Shown: positions 28,168 through 38,476 of the stretch, in pieces
Numbering within the stretch: position 1 is the first letter of the stretch
How the letters are laid out: the number at the start of each line of letters is the position of its first letter
From: Methylobacterium mesophilicum SR1.6/6
Lineage (GTDB): Bacteria > Pseudomonadota > Alphaproteobacteria > Rhizobiales > Beijerinckiaceae
NCBI RefSeq assembly: GCF_000364445.2
Contig: NZ_CP043538.1
Span: forward strand, 5,041,447 to 5,105,446
Direction of reading: 5' to 3'
Length of the DNA stretch: 64,000 bases
Made by a program: the position numbers and the translations under genes
Notes under the pieces: model-generated
The model's database searches: none
What the model saw: only the letters and a program-made list of their open reading frames with translations
What the model was told of the DNA's origin: nothing

Positions 28168-29805
28168 ATGTTCGGTCTCGTCGGGATGAGGCGGGGAGGA
28201 CCGCTATTGTCAGCGCTTCTACTCGGTGGCACAGTCCCCCTTGCGGCGGCCGTTCTCACAGCTGCAACCGGCACCGCGATGGCTTTCACCACCCTCGCTC
28301 TTTTGGGCATTGCCCTTTTCAATCTCGTCTTCTTTACAGCGCTTTTAACAGCCGGCGTGCACTTCCTTGGGCGGACTATCTTCCGCATACTTTACAGCTT
28401 ACTATGCCTTTTTTTGAGTCTCTACCTATTCGCTTACACATACCACTTCCTACTCTACGGACAGCTCATAGGCGATCCGTCGATCAGCGCGCTTCTCGAT
28501 ACCAATCCGCAGGAGGCCCTTGAATTTCTAAACTGGGCGACGGACTGGCGTCGTGTGCTTCTGGCCCTCCTGGCGGCGGTTCTCGCCGCACTTGCGCTCG
28601 CCCTAACGACGCCACGCTCAGTCCCGAGGCCGTCGCGGCGAATTGGGCTCGCTGCGGTTGCGCTTGCCGGCCTGATGCTGCCGGTCGGCGCTTGGCATCG
28701 CGGCATCTCGTATTTCAATCCGGGCTTCTTCCTGCCGCGCTCGGTTACCAACAACCTGCTCTACCGCGCCGCGGCCGAGCGCATGCAGGCCGCCCTTGAG
28801 AAGAATAGTGTCGGCGATGTCACCCGACCAATAGAGCGGGCGGCGACCCACATCCTCATCATCGGGGAATCCACCACGCGCCGCCACATGTCCCTCTATG
28901 GTTACGAGCGTGACACGACACCCAACCTGCGTCGGCTCGCGCCGGAACTCTATGTCGCTGAGGACGTCTGTTCGTCCCGCGGCCAGACGGTTCCGGCACT
29001 GCAGGAATTGCTCACCTTCGCATCTCGCGAGGATCTTGCGCCGCTCTTCGAGAAACCGAGTCTGCTCCAGATCCTGAAGGCCGCCGGTTTCCGCACGTGG
29101 TGGCTTTCGAACCAGCAACTCTACGGCAGATGGGACAACTGGTCTGCGATCCTGTCGGGACCGGCTGACACACGTGTCTTCGTGAACCGCGTCGGCTGGG
29201 GCGCGGGCGTCAGCCTCGACGAACAGCTTCTCGCTCCCCTCACAATGGCCCTCGCCGACCCAGCGCCCCTGAAATTCGTAATTGTTCACCTACTCGGCGC
29301 GCACGCCGAATACAGCCTCCGATATGCGCCAGCGTTTGCACGCTTTACCAACGTGTCGCTTCCTTCTACGCCACGGCGCCTACAGGGAATCGAAATCGAC
29401 CGCTACAACGCCTATGACAACGCCGTGCTCTACACGGATCATGTGGTCGCACAGATCATAGATGCCGCTCGCGAGACCGGCGAGAACGCAAGCGTCACCT
29501 TTCTCTCCGACCATGGCGAGGCGCTCGGCGAGGTCTCGGACTTCCACTCCCACATTGATGGCCCCGCCCCACGCCAAGTCTACGAGATTCCATTCACAAT
29601 GTGGATCTCGCCGGCGCTGCGCAACCGCCTCGGCGCCAAGGTTGAGGACCTTCGGGAGAATCTAACGCGGCCCTACCAGACGGACAGCGTCATCAATACC
29701 CTTCTTGACCTGTACGGCATCGACCATGCCGGCCGCGTCGCCGAAAGGAGCCTGTTCGCGCCCGCGTTACGGATCCCGGTCCGATACTGTGACACCCTGC
29801 CTTGA
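28168..29805 (+). CDS. EptA-like phosphoethanolamine transferase
   Basis: 545-residue inner-membrane alkaline-phosphatase-fold protein. Five hydrophobic helices lie within residues 1-175. The periplasmic catalytic domain starts with HILIIGESTTRRHMSLYGYE, where T236 is the expected nucleophile, and includes LLGAHAEYS and FLSDHGEALGE, which hold metal ligands. The family moves phosphoethanolamine from phosphatidylethanolamine to lipid A or other glycans. Spacing and the strong ribosome-binding site support the start. It lies within an island of polysaccharide genes and IS remnants, so the acceptor could be lipid A or a polysaccharide; the sequence does not decide. Confidence 0.88.
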   Translation: MFGLVGMRRGGPLLSALLLGGTVPLAAAVLTAATGTAMAFTTLALLGIALFNLVFFTALLTAGVHFLGRTIFRILYSLLCLFLSLYLFAYTYHFLLYGQLIGDPSISALLDTNPQEALEFLNWATDWRRVLLALLAAVLAALALALTTPRSVPRPSRRIGLAAVALAGLMLPVGAWHRGISYFNPGFFLPRSVTNNLLYRAAAERMQAALEKNSVGDVTRPIERAATHILIIGESTTRRHMSLYGYERDTTPNLRRLAPELYVAEDVCSSRGQTVPALQELLTFASREDLAPLFEKPSLLQILKAAGFRTWWLSNQQLYGRWDNWSAILSGPADTRVFVNRVGWGAGVSLDEQLLAPLTMALADPAPLKFVIVHLLGAHAEYSLRYAPAFARFTNVSLPSTPRRLQGIEIDRYNAYDNAVLYTDHVVAQIIDAARETGENASVTFLSDHGEALGEVSDFHSHIDGPAPRQVYEIPFTMWISPALRNRLGAKVEDLRENLTRPYQTDSVINTLLDLYGIDHAGRVAERSLFAPALRIPVRYCDTLP

Positions 29806-29842
29806 GCATCAGATCGCTGCGCGGCATGAGCGCAATCTTGAG

Positions 29843-31135
29843 CCTCCCTCAGCATCGCGGACACAGGGAGATCATTTCGCGGTCCTCTCGGCGTGCTCGG
29901 GCGTAAGATCGCCGAGTGCCGAGTGGATGCGGTGCCGATCGTGTTAGCCCGCGATGTGAGCGGGCAGATCGCGCCGCGCTTCATCCCGGGTTACCCATCG
30001 TCGCTGATGGACGAACTCGACCTCGAGCGTGTGGAAGAAGCTCTCCTTCGGAGCGTTGTCGTGAGGCCCAAGCCGTGCGGCTCATGGACGGCTTCGCCCC
30101 CCATACCGGCGAGCTGTCTCCGGTAGGCCTCGGTTGCGTCCTGGCTGCCGCGATACAAGTGGCCGATGAGCCCGGCGGCCGGCCGCTGCCGCTTGACGGC
30201 CATCATCAATGCCGCCGCCCCTCAGCTCGGCGCGCATGTGATCGCGCATCGACCAGCCGACGATCTTGCGCGCGGCCAGTTCGAGGACGGCGGCCAGGTA
30301 CCGCCAGCCCGTGTCGGTCGGCAGGTTGGCGATGTCGCTCCGCGATCCTTCGGTTCGGCAAACCAAGCCGTGTCGGGTCGCGCAGCCGAGAAATCCTGCT
30401 TGACGAGATTGGGCGCGATCGGGAGATCGTGACGGCTGTCGGTCGTACAGCGCCGGAACCGACGCCCCGCCAGGGCACGAATGTCTTGCCGGCGCATGTG
30501 ACGCTCCACCCGCTCGCGGCGGACGAACCAGCCCTCAGCCCGGAGGGCCGCATGCACGCGTGCGGCACCTTGTCGTCGGTGGCAGGCGGCATGGACGCGC
30601 CGGACGTCGTCCAGGGGTTGGCGATCGGAGGCCGAGCGGGCGCTCTCAAGCCCTGAGCGCCATCCGTGGAAGCCGCTGGGCGAGACCCGGAGCACGCGGC
30701 ACATGAGACGCACCGGCCGGGTCCGCGCATGCTGCTCCTTCAAGGCGAAGGTCACTTGGGCAGCTCCGCGAAGTTGCCGATGGCTTTTTTGATCCGTCGC
30801 GCTCCATGCGCGGGCGTTCGAGCCCCTGCCGCAGCCGGACGATGTCGGCAACCTGATTGGAAGGGGACGCCACTGGGCTTGGTAGCAAGGCACCCGTCAA
30901 TCCAGCAGACTGCGGTCCAGATGAAGGCCCGTTCAGCGTGTCGTGCCATTTGCTCAGCATCGAGTGCTGGATCCCGAGCTCGGCCGCGACTTGCATCGGC
31001 GGCCGGCTGCTGCTCTCCAGCAAGGCGGTCGCCTCGCGTTTGGACTCGTGTGTGAACTCTCGTCTCGTCTTCGCCATTCGACACCTTCCCCGCTCAGCAT
31101 GAGCGTATCAAAGGTGTCCGCGATGCCGAGGGAGG
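29843..31135 (-). mobile_element. Decayed IS3-family element
   Basis: Imperfect inverted repeats 22 bp long bound it: CCTCCCTCAGCATCGCGGAC at 29843 and its near-complement at 31114-31135 (one mismatch in the first 20). On the minus strand OrfA reads KTRREFTHESKREATALLES and then AAELGIQHSMLSKWHD (HTH) from 31077. OrfB pieces follow in several frames: EQHARTRPVRLMCRVLRVSP, SRHDLPIAPNLVKQDFSAAR, MAVKRQRPAAGLIGH, and ESFFHTLEVEFVHQRRWVTR. Frameshifts and stops make it inactive. Size (1.29 kb) fits the family. Confidence 0.82.
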
Positions 31136-31178
31136 ATCAACATACGGATCCCCGCGAATGACGGAGGTGACCTTAACC

Positions 31179-32300
31179 TCAGGTCGGTGAACCAGCAGCT
31201 CCAATCGCGACCTTAGGTAGCTCCACGCGCTTAGGTAGCAGCCGTGCGCGGAGTCCAAGGATAGGCTTCTCATAGAAGCGCCAGGAAATATGTGCGAGAG
31301 CAACGCTAATTGCAAAGCTGATTAAGGCACCAATGAACCAGCCCAAGATTGGATAGTTCGCAAGACCAATATAGCCTGGAATTGATCGGCTCGGTATGAA
31401 GTTATGAATGAGATAGAACCCGTAACTGATAACCCCAAAATATTCAAGCGGCGGCCACTCAAGTAACCGGACCGCTAAACTTTCTTGATTACAACGTATC
31501 CATGCAACAAGCAATGCTAGCGCAATGCTGACTGTGAAAGTTGAAAATCCGCCAATGGGATCGGGCACACGGGCGGCAAGCCAACTCGCGCTGTAAGTTG
31601 CGATGATGGTCATCGCGATGAGGAGCGGAAGTGGCCTGCGTAAGGGCGCGCGGTATCGCTCCGCGCGCATGAGAATGCCAGCCGCTCCTCCCAATGCGAT
31701 CAGCGCGAAATTCCAAGGACTTGTCAGGTAGATATCCCGCGCTGACACGCCGTGATGTTGCATCAATAAGTGCCCTGCTGCGGCAACGACCACCACGCAA
31801 ATACAGATGCGTGCATGCCAGACCGCCGGGCACAGCACGAAGGCGAGCGGGGCAAGCACATAGAACTGCTGTTCGACCGACAGCGTCCATAGGACTCCGA
31901 AAGGACTGCCTAAATTGGGACTGACGAACGCTGAGAAATAGTTCGACAAATAGACCGCGTGCCAAACAAAATCGAGGCCATTTCCCATAGGGTCATATAG
32001 CCTTCGTACAAGAAAGAGGAGAGCCAGCAATCCATAGTAGGCTGGAAAGATACGTAGCGCTCGCTTAGTGGCGAAGATGCGCAGTGCCGTGCCGACCCCG
32101 TAACGAGCGGCCTCCACATCAAGGCGCGCCCCATGCAACTCGCCAATGATGAGGAATCCTGAAATTACTAAGAAAGTCCATACCCCCAAGGGCGCGGCAT
32201 AAAACTCAAGATTGCACTTGTGCGATAGGAATACGGCTATTACGCACAAAGCGCGTAGCCCGTTAAAGCCAAGTATTCTAAATTTAGTCGACTCTGCCAT
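31179..32300 (-). CDS. Acyltransferase family 3 membrane protein
   Basis: 373-residue polytopic protein with about ten hydrophobic helices. The N-terminus (FNGLRALCVIAVFLSHK) carries the family's RxxAxxxVxxxH-like motif, and GVLWTLSVEQQFYVLAPL is the conserved SVE motif. Such proteins O-acetylate or O-succinylate sugars of exopolysaccharide, O-antigen or peptidoglycan across the inner membrane. GC is clearly lower than the core genes. It is in the same strand as the second GH16 gene, 257 bp downstream of it. Confidence 0.88.
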   Translation of the reverse strand: MAESTKFRILGFNGLRALCVIAVFLSHKCNLEFYAAPLGVWTFLVISGFLIIGELHGARLDVEAARYGVGTALRIFATKRALRIFPAYYGLLALLFLVRRLYDPMGNGLDFVWHAVYLSNYFSAFVSPNLGSPFGVLWTLSVEQQFYVLAPLAFVLCPAVWHARICICVVVVAAAGHLLMQHHGVSARDIYLTSPWNFALIALGGAAGILMRAERYRAPLRRPLPLLIAMTIIATYSASWLAARVPDPIGGFSTFTVSIALALLVAWIRCNQESLAVRLLEWPPLEYFGVISYGFYLIHNFIPSRSIPGYIGLANYPILGWFIGALISFAISVALAHISWRFYEKPILGLRARLLPKRVELPKVAIGAAGSPT

Positions 32301-32557
32301 CTGCTCTTACAATCAAAATGCTTCCATCCACACTGAAAATCTCAGATGCCGTTACTAACCCTTGATTCGATCCGTATGGCAGAAAATGCCAACTTCGAAA
32401 TTTATCAATATTTCCATGCTGTCAATAGAAATCTCTTCCCTGGGTTGATACAAAATACTTACAGATCGACAACGTGGCAATGACATGCCGGCCCGGATCT
32501 TGGAGCTCGAAATGGGATGACGAGGGCTTGCCGATCTTAGAGGAATGTCATTTTAGC

Positions 32558-33442
32558 TCATTCCTTGCAGATCAGATCGCGCTTAGGCAAATCGGGCGCA
32601 TAGGCATGAACATAATCAACAAGCAAATCTGAAGGATTCCGCGTTTTGTCGATAGGCCAACCTGATCCGAGGGCAAGATTGACAAGCATCATCAGTGGCT
32701 TCGTGTGCTCGTGCGGAGTTGGCTTTCTGCCGATCTCGCGCCGATCTAAATAGAATATGATCCATTCCTTTGTCACTTCGACGCCATAGGTGTGAAAAGT
32801 CTCGCTCAAACTACCGCTTGGCACCTTAGTGGTAATTGCTTCGCCTCGATTTTCTTCGGGATTGATCTTATTCCAAACATGCAGAACAGAATTGAAGGCA
32901 TCCGGAATGTGTCCATAATACTCTATGACATCGATCTCGACGCTCGGAGTCTTGTCGTCCTTCCGTGAATTGGATGCAAGCCAGAACGCCGGCCAAACTC
33001 CTGGACCGGGAGGCAACTTCATACGTGCCTCGAAGTAACCGTATGTCTGTGCGAAACCGGCCGTCGTCGGGTCAGCGGAAGACAGCAAACCCGACGTCCA
33101 CTTGCCGTTCTCGTGCTTCCTGGCTCTAATAGTCAATATGCCATTTTTCACAAAGAACGGCACGTTCCTTTCGGGGTCTGAGTAAAAGTCTATAGGATCC
33201 AGAAACTTTGCGTCGCCGAAATCGCCATTCCAGGGGGTGTGTGCAGACCACCGCGCTCGTTCGTTGTTGGACTTAGATACGCTTAAATCATTAAAATCGT
33301 CACCCCAGACTTTTTTGTAACGGCAAATCTGCAGTGATCCGTCCCCTGCCTGAAGCTGATTACACGCTGCAAGGACAGAAACGACGCTCAGCACTGAGGC
33401 CGGGGACATCATCAGGATCGCTTTTCGGAAACGCGATTTCAT
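32558..33442 (-). CDS. GH16 glycoside hydrolase, probable lipoprotein
   Basis: 294-residue GH16 protein. The N-terminus (FRKAILMMSPASVLSVVSVL) ends in LAAC, a lipobox with Cys27, so it may be a lipoprotein. The catalytic motif is E169-I-D171-V-I-E174, with GVWPAFWLASN before it and YLDRREIGR after, all typical of the family and intact. ExoK/ExsH-like enzymes in this family shorten nascent exopolysaccharide. It is second GH16 in the island but differs clearly in length and export signal from the one at 24.8 kb. Confidence 0.88.
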   Translation of the reverse strand: MKSRFRKAILMMSPASVLSVVSVLAACNQLQAGDGSLQICRYKKVWGDDFNDLSVSKSNNERARWSAHTPWNGDFGDAKFLDPIDFYSDPERNVPFFVKNGILTIRARKHENGKWTSGLLSSADPTTAGFAQTYGYFEARMKLPPGPGVWPAFWLASNSRKDDKTPSVEIDVIEYYGHIPDAFNSVLHVWNKINPEENRGEAITTKVPSGSLSETFHTYGVEVTKEWIIFYLDRREIGRKPTPHEHTKPLMMLVNLALGSGWPIDKTRNPSDLLVDYVHAYAPDLPKRDLICKE

Positions 33443-34288
33443 TCGGGAGTTCCGCTAATTCTAAGTTGGCTCAGCGCATAGGTGCAGCGGCCGACGAAGG
33501 CTCTTTTCGAGGTTAATCTAGAGCACGGTCGCTTCTCCCTCTCACTCTCTCAACCGCCAGACGCCTCATCCATCTACGGACAATACCACGTTATCCGACA
33601 AATTTCCGGACGTCGTACCGAATGCCAAGCGGCCGTCACGACAAACCGGGCGGGCTGAGCGTGATGAGTCTGCTAGACATCGACCGGGAGACCTTCGTGC
33701 GGGTGGCGTTTTCAACGCGTGTCGAAGGTCGGTCTGCCGATGGCTCTCCCATGCAGGCAGTGCGAACATCCTTCACGACGCCGCCCATCGACAGGTATCG
33801 AGATCGCTTACCACCGCTTCGCCGCCTGAGGGACGACCCGTGCCGGGCGTGGGTTCGGAGGCCTCCCGGCACACCACAGCGTCCTGTTGGTGTTCATGGA
33901 CGGATCACGCAGCCTTTGAGCCTACCGACTGCCCTTGCACGTCACAGCTCATACTACACAGGCCATCAGGACACGGACAGGTTCCGGCCACGCAGCATCA
34001 CGCTGAGCCTCGTCTGCCGCAGGATCGAGAACAGCGAGCGCCCGCGACGCCGCGGCTAGATCGTCGATCTATCGACAGGCTTGGGATGAGGACGGCCTGG
34101 CCCGCTTGGCTCGCGTCCATCGCCGCCCAATCCGTGACCAGCACAGGACAACTACGCCCTTGCATCCACGCCCGCGCCCTCATCAGCCAAAACGAAGCGA
34201 AATGAGCACACGCTTAACCCCAAACTGGAAAGCTTCGGGCTGACCGTATCACGACAATTTATTCCTTATCCAGATCGTACATGTCCTA
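33443..34288. other. Intergenic stretch, no convincing gene
   Basis: About 845 bp, GC-richer than both neighbours. Open frames exist but I recognise none. Around 34068-34095 a sequence like CGACAGGCTTGGGATGAGG resembles a degenerate copy of the small repeat found in IS5 copy C. Confidence 0.35.
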
Positions 34289-36097
34289 TCAGACCTTCGA
34301 CACCACGCCAAAATGCTCACGTCGATTATGTGCGGCTAACTTGGCGTTTTCATTTTGAATGATGCCTCTCAACGCCAGGTCAAATTCATCAAACACTCCT
34401 TCATTGGCGAGATTATGGTCCGCCTTATCAATCACGACAATGGGGCCTCCAATAATATCCTCGACCTTCTTCTTATCATGTCCCAAATTTCTATAAACCT
34501 CCAACATGCCTGGCTCGTTTTCGCTGAAAATGAAGGCAAGAGACGCGCCGCGTTTGCGGACATTATCGATCCGGCCACTTACAGTATCTTGAAAATTGAC
34601 TTTCTGGAATATATTTTTTACGCTCCTTTTGGAAACTCGACCTGCAAGGCGCGATAGCTTCATCAATATGCTCAAAATTCTTTTGGGATCACGAAAGAGG
34701 CGAGACCATGATGCACGGCTCTTGGCTTGTGCTGCATAGCTCGCCAAGCCCCAATTCGGGTTACGCATCATAGTTTCAAGATCATACGAGGGATTCCAAT
34801 CAAAGCAAAATAAGTTTACGAGAACTGCCGCTGAGATCCGCTCATCTCGACATATAGCGTGAAACGCGAGAAACGCTCCGCTACAAAATCCGACGACCAT
34901 GACCGGATTTTGAGTTGACGCTTGCAAATGATCAATAACGGCTCTTACGTCATTGACAGCGTCCAGCGAGTACAAGGGCGATGAACCGTCCCTTCTTTCC
35001 ACACTGTCTCCGATGCCGAGGAGATCAAATCGGAAGGACGATACGCCGGATTGCGCTAACTTGCGGGATAGGGCTACAATCTGCCGTCCTCTTCCCGAGT
35101 GTGGGTTACGACCTGAGCCAATAAACAAGATTATTGGAGTATCGGCCGCACTGTGTTCCGGCCGGCACAAGACGCCGAACATGCCATGACCGAATTGTCT
35201 CGGCCTTTCGCTCCAGCCCGGACCATTGATCTGGCTCGCCGGTGCGGGCGTTCGTCGCGTCTCCGTCGATAAACTCGCTTGGTGAATAACAAAATTCGTA
35301 ACATGTTTAAATGCTTCGGTCGGCGTTTCCGAAAACATGTCACTGACAAGAAGATTGGCAAGTTCTGGAAACAAGTCTGTCGACACTTCACAGCCAAGAT
35401 CCTTGTATCGCTGTGCGAGGCGTTTGGTGTCGCTGCCGATGATAAGTACTCTGGGAGCCGGCGCTCGTATATCAGCAAACAAATCAATTTTTGAAATATC
35501 AACAATCAGAGAACTGTGTAAACGAAAACTGCCAAGCAGCAATTCGTCAGCTTTCTGAGGGATTGGCGTACCATCCGGGAGATGATCGATCGTAGTCGCT
35601 CGTAATCTCATTTCTCGCAAATAAGCTCGACCGCTTGTAAAAGGCGCGAGAAGGGCAAGTCCGTCAACGTTGCAATTGGCTGCAACCAGAGCCGCGAGAG
35701 TCGCGCCTAGTCGAAGTCCAACCAGTACGATCTCCTTCGCTTCAGCTTCAGTGCGAAGAAACATGACTGCTTGAAAAATCGCGTTGGTAAAATTATCCAG
35801 GCGCCGGGGATCGATGTCGAGCGAATCGCCCTCTCCTGGGTAATCGAAACGCAGAACTGCACATCCAGCACCCGCGATCTGCGCTGCTAATTCTCGCCAT
35901 GCTCGATGAGCTGAAAGTTGTTCGAATCCTAAAGTTCCGCACAAAATCACAGCGCGTTCGCTGACACCAGCACTGAACCAGCCAAAATTTCCATTAAATT
36001 CAACAGGATATTCAAGAATAGATGACTCGACATCTTTCATTGCTGCCGACATGAATTCAGCGCCCATCAAGTCAGGAGATTCCCATTGCGTGTCCAT
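34289..36097 (-). CDS. Tandem alpha/beta-hydrolase protein
   Basis: 602-residue protein with two alpha/beta-hydrolase domains of about 270 residues each. Domain 1 has CAVLRFDYPGEGDS (strand 3-4 and oxyanion region) and LVGLRLGATLA (127-131) where the nucleophile position is Arg129, not Ser. Domain 2 has SSFRFDLLGIGDS and MVVGFCSGAFL (403-407), with Cys405 in the nucleophile place, and a possible His in VIDKADHNLANEG. Similar GLR(L/A)G and GxC(S/D)(G/A) forms occur, as I recall, in exosortase-system hydrolases, so this could be a fused pair of that sort. There is no signal peptide. Activity is uncertain. AT-rich; between GH16 and IS debris. Confidence 0.8.
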   Translation of the reverse strand: MDTQWESPDLMGAEFMSAAMKDVESSILEYPVEFNGNFGWFSAGVSERAVILCGTLGFEQLSAHRAWRELAAQIAGAGCAVLRFDYPGEGDSLDIDPRRLDNFTNAIFQAVMFLRTEAEAKEIVLVGLRLGATLAALVAANCNVDGLALLAPFTSGRAYLREMRLRATTIDHLPDGTPIPQKADELLLGSFRLHSSLIVDISKIDLFADIRAPAPRVLIIGSDTKRLAQRYKDLGCEVSTDLFPELANLLVSDMFSETPTEAFKHVTNFVIHQASLSTETRRTPAPASQINGPGWSERPRQFGHGMFGVLCRPEHSAADTPIILFIGSGRNPHSGRGRQIVALSRKLAQSGVSSFRFDLLGIGDSVERRDGSSPLYSLDAVNDVRAVIDHLQASTQNPVMVVGFCSGAFLAFHAICRDERISAAVLVNLFCFDWNPSYDLETMMRNPNWGLASYAAQAKSRASWSRLFRDPKRILSILMKLSRLAGRVSKRSVKNIFQKVNFQDTVSGRIDNVRKRGASLAFIFSENEPGMLEVYRNLGHDKKKVEDIIGGPIVVIDKADHNLANEGVFDEFDLALRGIIQNENAKLAAHNRREHFGVVSKV

Positions 36098-36143
36098 TAA
36101 TTCCGGAGGCCTACAGTGTAAACTCCCGATCTACCGTCTGGAC

Positions 36144-36540
36144 TCACTCCCAGTTGCAAACGGTCGCCGCGAAGCAGACGGCAGCGAGGTATTTGCGGGC
36201 GAACCAATCGCAACAGGCGGCGTTGCGACAGGTATCCGCACCCCTGTCCGGACGTCCGTTCGATGGTGGTACAGCCGCGACAGAGCACGGACGAGACGGA
36301 CGTGATCTGCCCGGCAGCTCCGGACTTGGCTGATTGAGAGGATCAGCCAATACCAAGGAGGCCAGCATACGCCGAGGGCTGAAGTTGAACGCGCGGGCGG
36401 GGCCTCGTGCGCTGGAGCAGGATCGCGGGGCGCGCACCCATGTTTAACAAGTGCTCGCGGACGGCGTGCCTGGTGGAGCCGCGGTCGCCGACAACCCTCT
36501 TGGGCGCGCTTGGCGGCTGGTCGAGCAACGGACTGAACCG
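36144..36540 (-). pseudogene. IS5-family transposase C-terminal remnant (different subgroup)
   Basis: Broken minus-strand frames read VVGDRGSTRHAVREHLLNMG then ARPAILLQRTR, and end FARKYLAAVCFAATVCNWE before a stop. This resembles the DDE-end of other IS5-family transposases (GDRGYD..., LAAVCLAA). No ends found. It differs in sequence from the three other IS5 copies. Confidence 0.55.
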
Positions 36541-36584
36541 CCCCCGGGGTTTTCGGAGGCTCCAGCTCTTGGAAAGCTGGAGCC

Positions 36585-37245
36585 ATGACGAAACACACTC
36601 CGCCTTTATACCTGAGGCTTGCGAGCGGGCAGTCCGGCTGGTTCGGGAGCACGAGGGTGAGTCCAGTTCGCAATGGGCTGCGATCCAATCGATCGCGGCC
36701 AAGATCGGTTGCTTGGGCGAGACGCTGCGCAATTCGGTGCGCCAGGCCGAACGCGGCCGGGGCGTCGGGGTCGGCTCGACCACGGACGAGTGCGAGCGGA
36801 TCAAGGCTTTGGGGCGGGAAAACCGCGAACTCCGGCAGGCCAACGAGATCCGGAGGAAAGGATCGACGTATCCTGCGCAGGTGGAGCTCGACTGCCGGTT
36901 CCGGTCGTGATCACATTCATCAACGATCACCGCGCCCTGAACGTTGACGGGGCGATCTCGAGGGTCCTGCCGAACATCCCGTCAACGTACCGCGCCCAGA
37001 CTGCGCGGCGGACCGATCCCGGCACGCTGCCGCCCGGGCCAAGCGTGCCGCGGCACTGATGGTCGAGGTCCGGCGCGTGCACGCAGTCAACTTCGGCGTC
37101 TACGGCGTCCGGACGGTCTGGCGGCGGCACGCTCGCGCGGGGATCCGGGTCGCACGCTGCACGGTGGCCCGGCTGATGCGGGCGTTGAGCTTGGCCGGCG
37201 TGGTGCGGAGAGCGCAGGGTCCGCACCACCGTTCCCGATTTTGTG
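36585..37245 (+). pseudogene. IS3-family transposase remnant (OrfA and start of OrfB)
   Basis: OrfA parts: PEACERAVRLVREHEGE, SQWAAIQSIAAKIGCLGETL, ERIKALGRENRELRQANEIR then RKGSTYPAQVELDCRFRS, the usual IS3 helix-zip. OrfB parts: FINDHRALNVDG, RVLPNIPSTYRAQTARR, and MVEVRRVHAVNFGVYGVRTV, ending at MRALSLAGVVR. The catalytic domain is absent, so the element was truncated at about 37.24 kb. Frames change several times. Confidence 0.8.
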
Positions 37246-37456
37246 CTACGAACCGTTTCCCGTGAAGATGACCGTAGAATATCTGTGCAAATTAAGCCTC
37301 CTCGATTTTGCGAGATGAATTTGATCGCGGCTTGCGGCAGACTGAGTCATGCAATTATAATCAGATTCTGAATTCGCAATTGACTCGCTGGACATTTGAT
37401 ATAGATCAACCGTGTCGATCTGCTCAGTCGACAAAGATGCAGGAATGGCCTCTGAG

Positions 37457-38476
37457 ATGAAAATTGCGAGATATCTTAAATCTTATCTTATTAACGGGAT
37501 TGTCGCATGGATCCGCCGCACTGCGAAATCAAGAGACTTGGCGTGCATCAAACTTCGACCGGAATTGAGCCAGGCGATCCATGTTGTTTTGATGATTGTC
37601 AAGAATGAGCAATCGCGGATACCGTTCTTTCTGCGATATTATAGAAACTTAGGATTTCAGCATTTTGTAGCAATCGACAACTGCTCTACCGATGGCACAA
37701 GGGAAATCTTATTACAGGAGCATGATGTATCGCTATTTGAAGCCAAAGGCGGATTCAAGAGCGCGAGATTTGGCATGGACTGGGTTAATCACATCGCGGC
37801 AAAATATTGCGCAAATAAATGGCTTCTACATGTTGACGCAGACGAATTTTTAGTCTTCGAAGGCTACAAGACTCGTAAAATTTTAGAGTTTACCAAGGAC
37901 CTCGCAGCTCGCAATCAAATCAGCGTCCAGTGCGTCATGCTGGACATGTATAGTGACCGATTGCCCTCTGAGAATTTTTATAGGTCTGGGCAGGATCCAT
38001 TGACAATCTGCAACAAGTTTGATGCCTCCGGATATCAAGTCACATACGATTCGGTTTCAAGAACCAGTTGGATCAAGGGTGGCGTGCGAAATAGATTATT
38101 TTTTGAGGAGATTTCTAGCTCTCCGGCGCTGAATAAGACGCCTTTGACATACTGGAAGAGCCATTATGCCTTCATTAAGTGCGCCCATGAACTTTGGCCG
38201 CCAAGGCTTAACAATGGCGACTCCATTGAAGGAGGACCACACCATGGAGCGCTGCTCCATTTTAAGTTCTTAAGTGATTTTGACTCGAAAATTTTGAACG
38301 AAATCACGAGCCAGCAGCATACCGCTGAGTACAGTCAATATATACTTGGAGCCAATCGAGCTTATGAGAAGGGTTTTGTATTCAGTGAAACTGTCGACTA
38401 TAATGACTGGAATACACTTGTGCAAGTTGGACTCATCTCACAGATATACTCGAAAGAAAGTAGAGTAACGGTTTAG
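37457..38476 (+). CDS. Glycosyltransferase, PF13704 (Glyco_tranf_2_4) type
   Basis: 339-residue transferase. The N-terminal part holds VLMIVKNEQSRIPFFLRYYR then NLGFQHFVAIDNCSTDGT, the family start, and WLLHVDADEFLVF carries the DxD motif. Later HYAFIKCAHELWP and GGPHHGALLHFKFL look like acceptor-side motifs. The protein probably acts on the inner leaflet in surface polysaccharide assembly. Codon use is AT-rich for this window. Start uncertain: in-frame GTG at 37412 and ATG at 37445 exist; 37457 has the better-spaced AGGA. Confidence 0.78.
   Translation: MKIARYLKSYLINGIVAWIRRTAKSRDLACIKLRPELSQAIHVVLMIVKNEQSRIPFFLRYYRNLGFQHFVAIDNCSTDGTREILLQEHDVSLFEAKGGFKSARFGMDWVNHIAAKYCANKWLLHVDADEFLVFEGYKTRKILEFTKDLAARNQISVQCVMLDMYSDRLPSENFYRSGQDPLTICNKFDASGYQVTYDSVSRTSWIKGGVRNRLFFEEISSSPALNKTPLTYWKSHYAFIKCAHELWPPRLNNGDSIEGGPHHGALLHFKFLSDFDSKILNEITSQQHTAEYSQYILGANRAYEKGFVFSETVDYNDWNTLVQVGLISQIYSKESRVTV

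Noticed and set aside
33622..34059. A 145-codon plus-strand frame in the gap before the tandem hydrolase
   Set aside because: No family motif, no good ribosome-binding site, and GC is unlike the genes beside it; more likely chance or debris.
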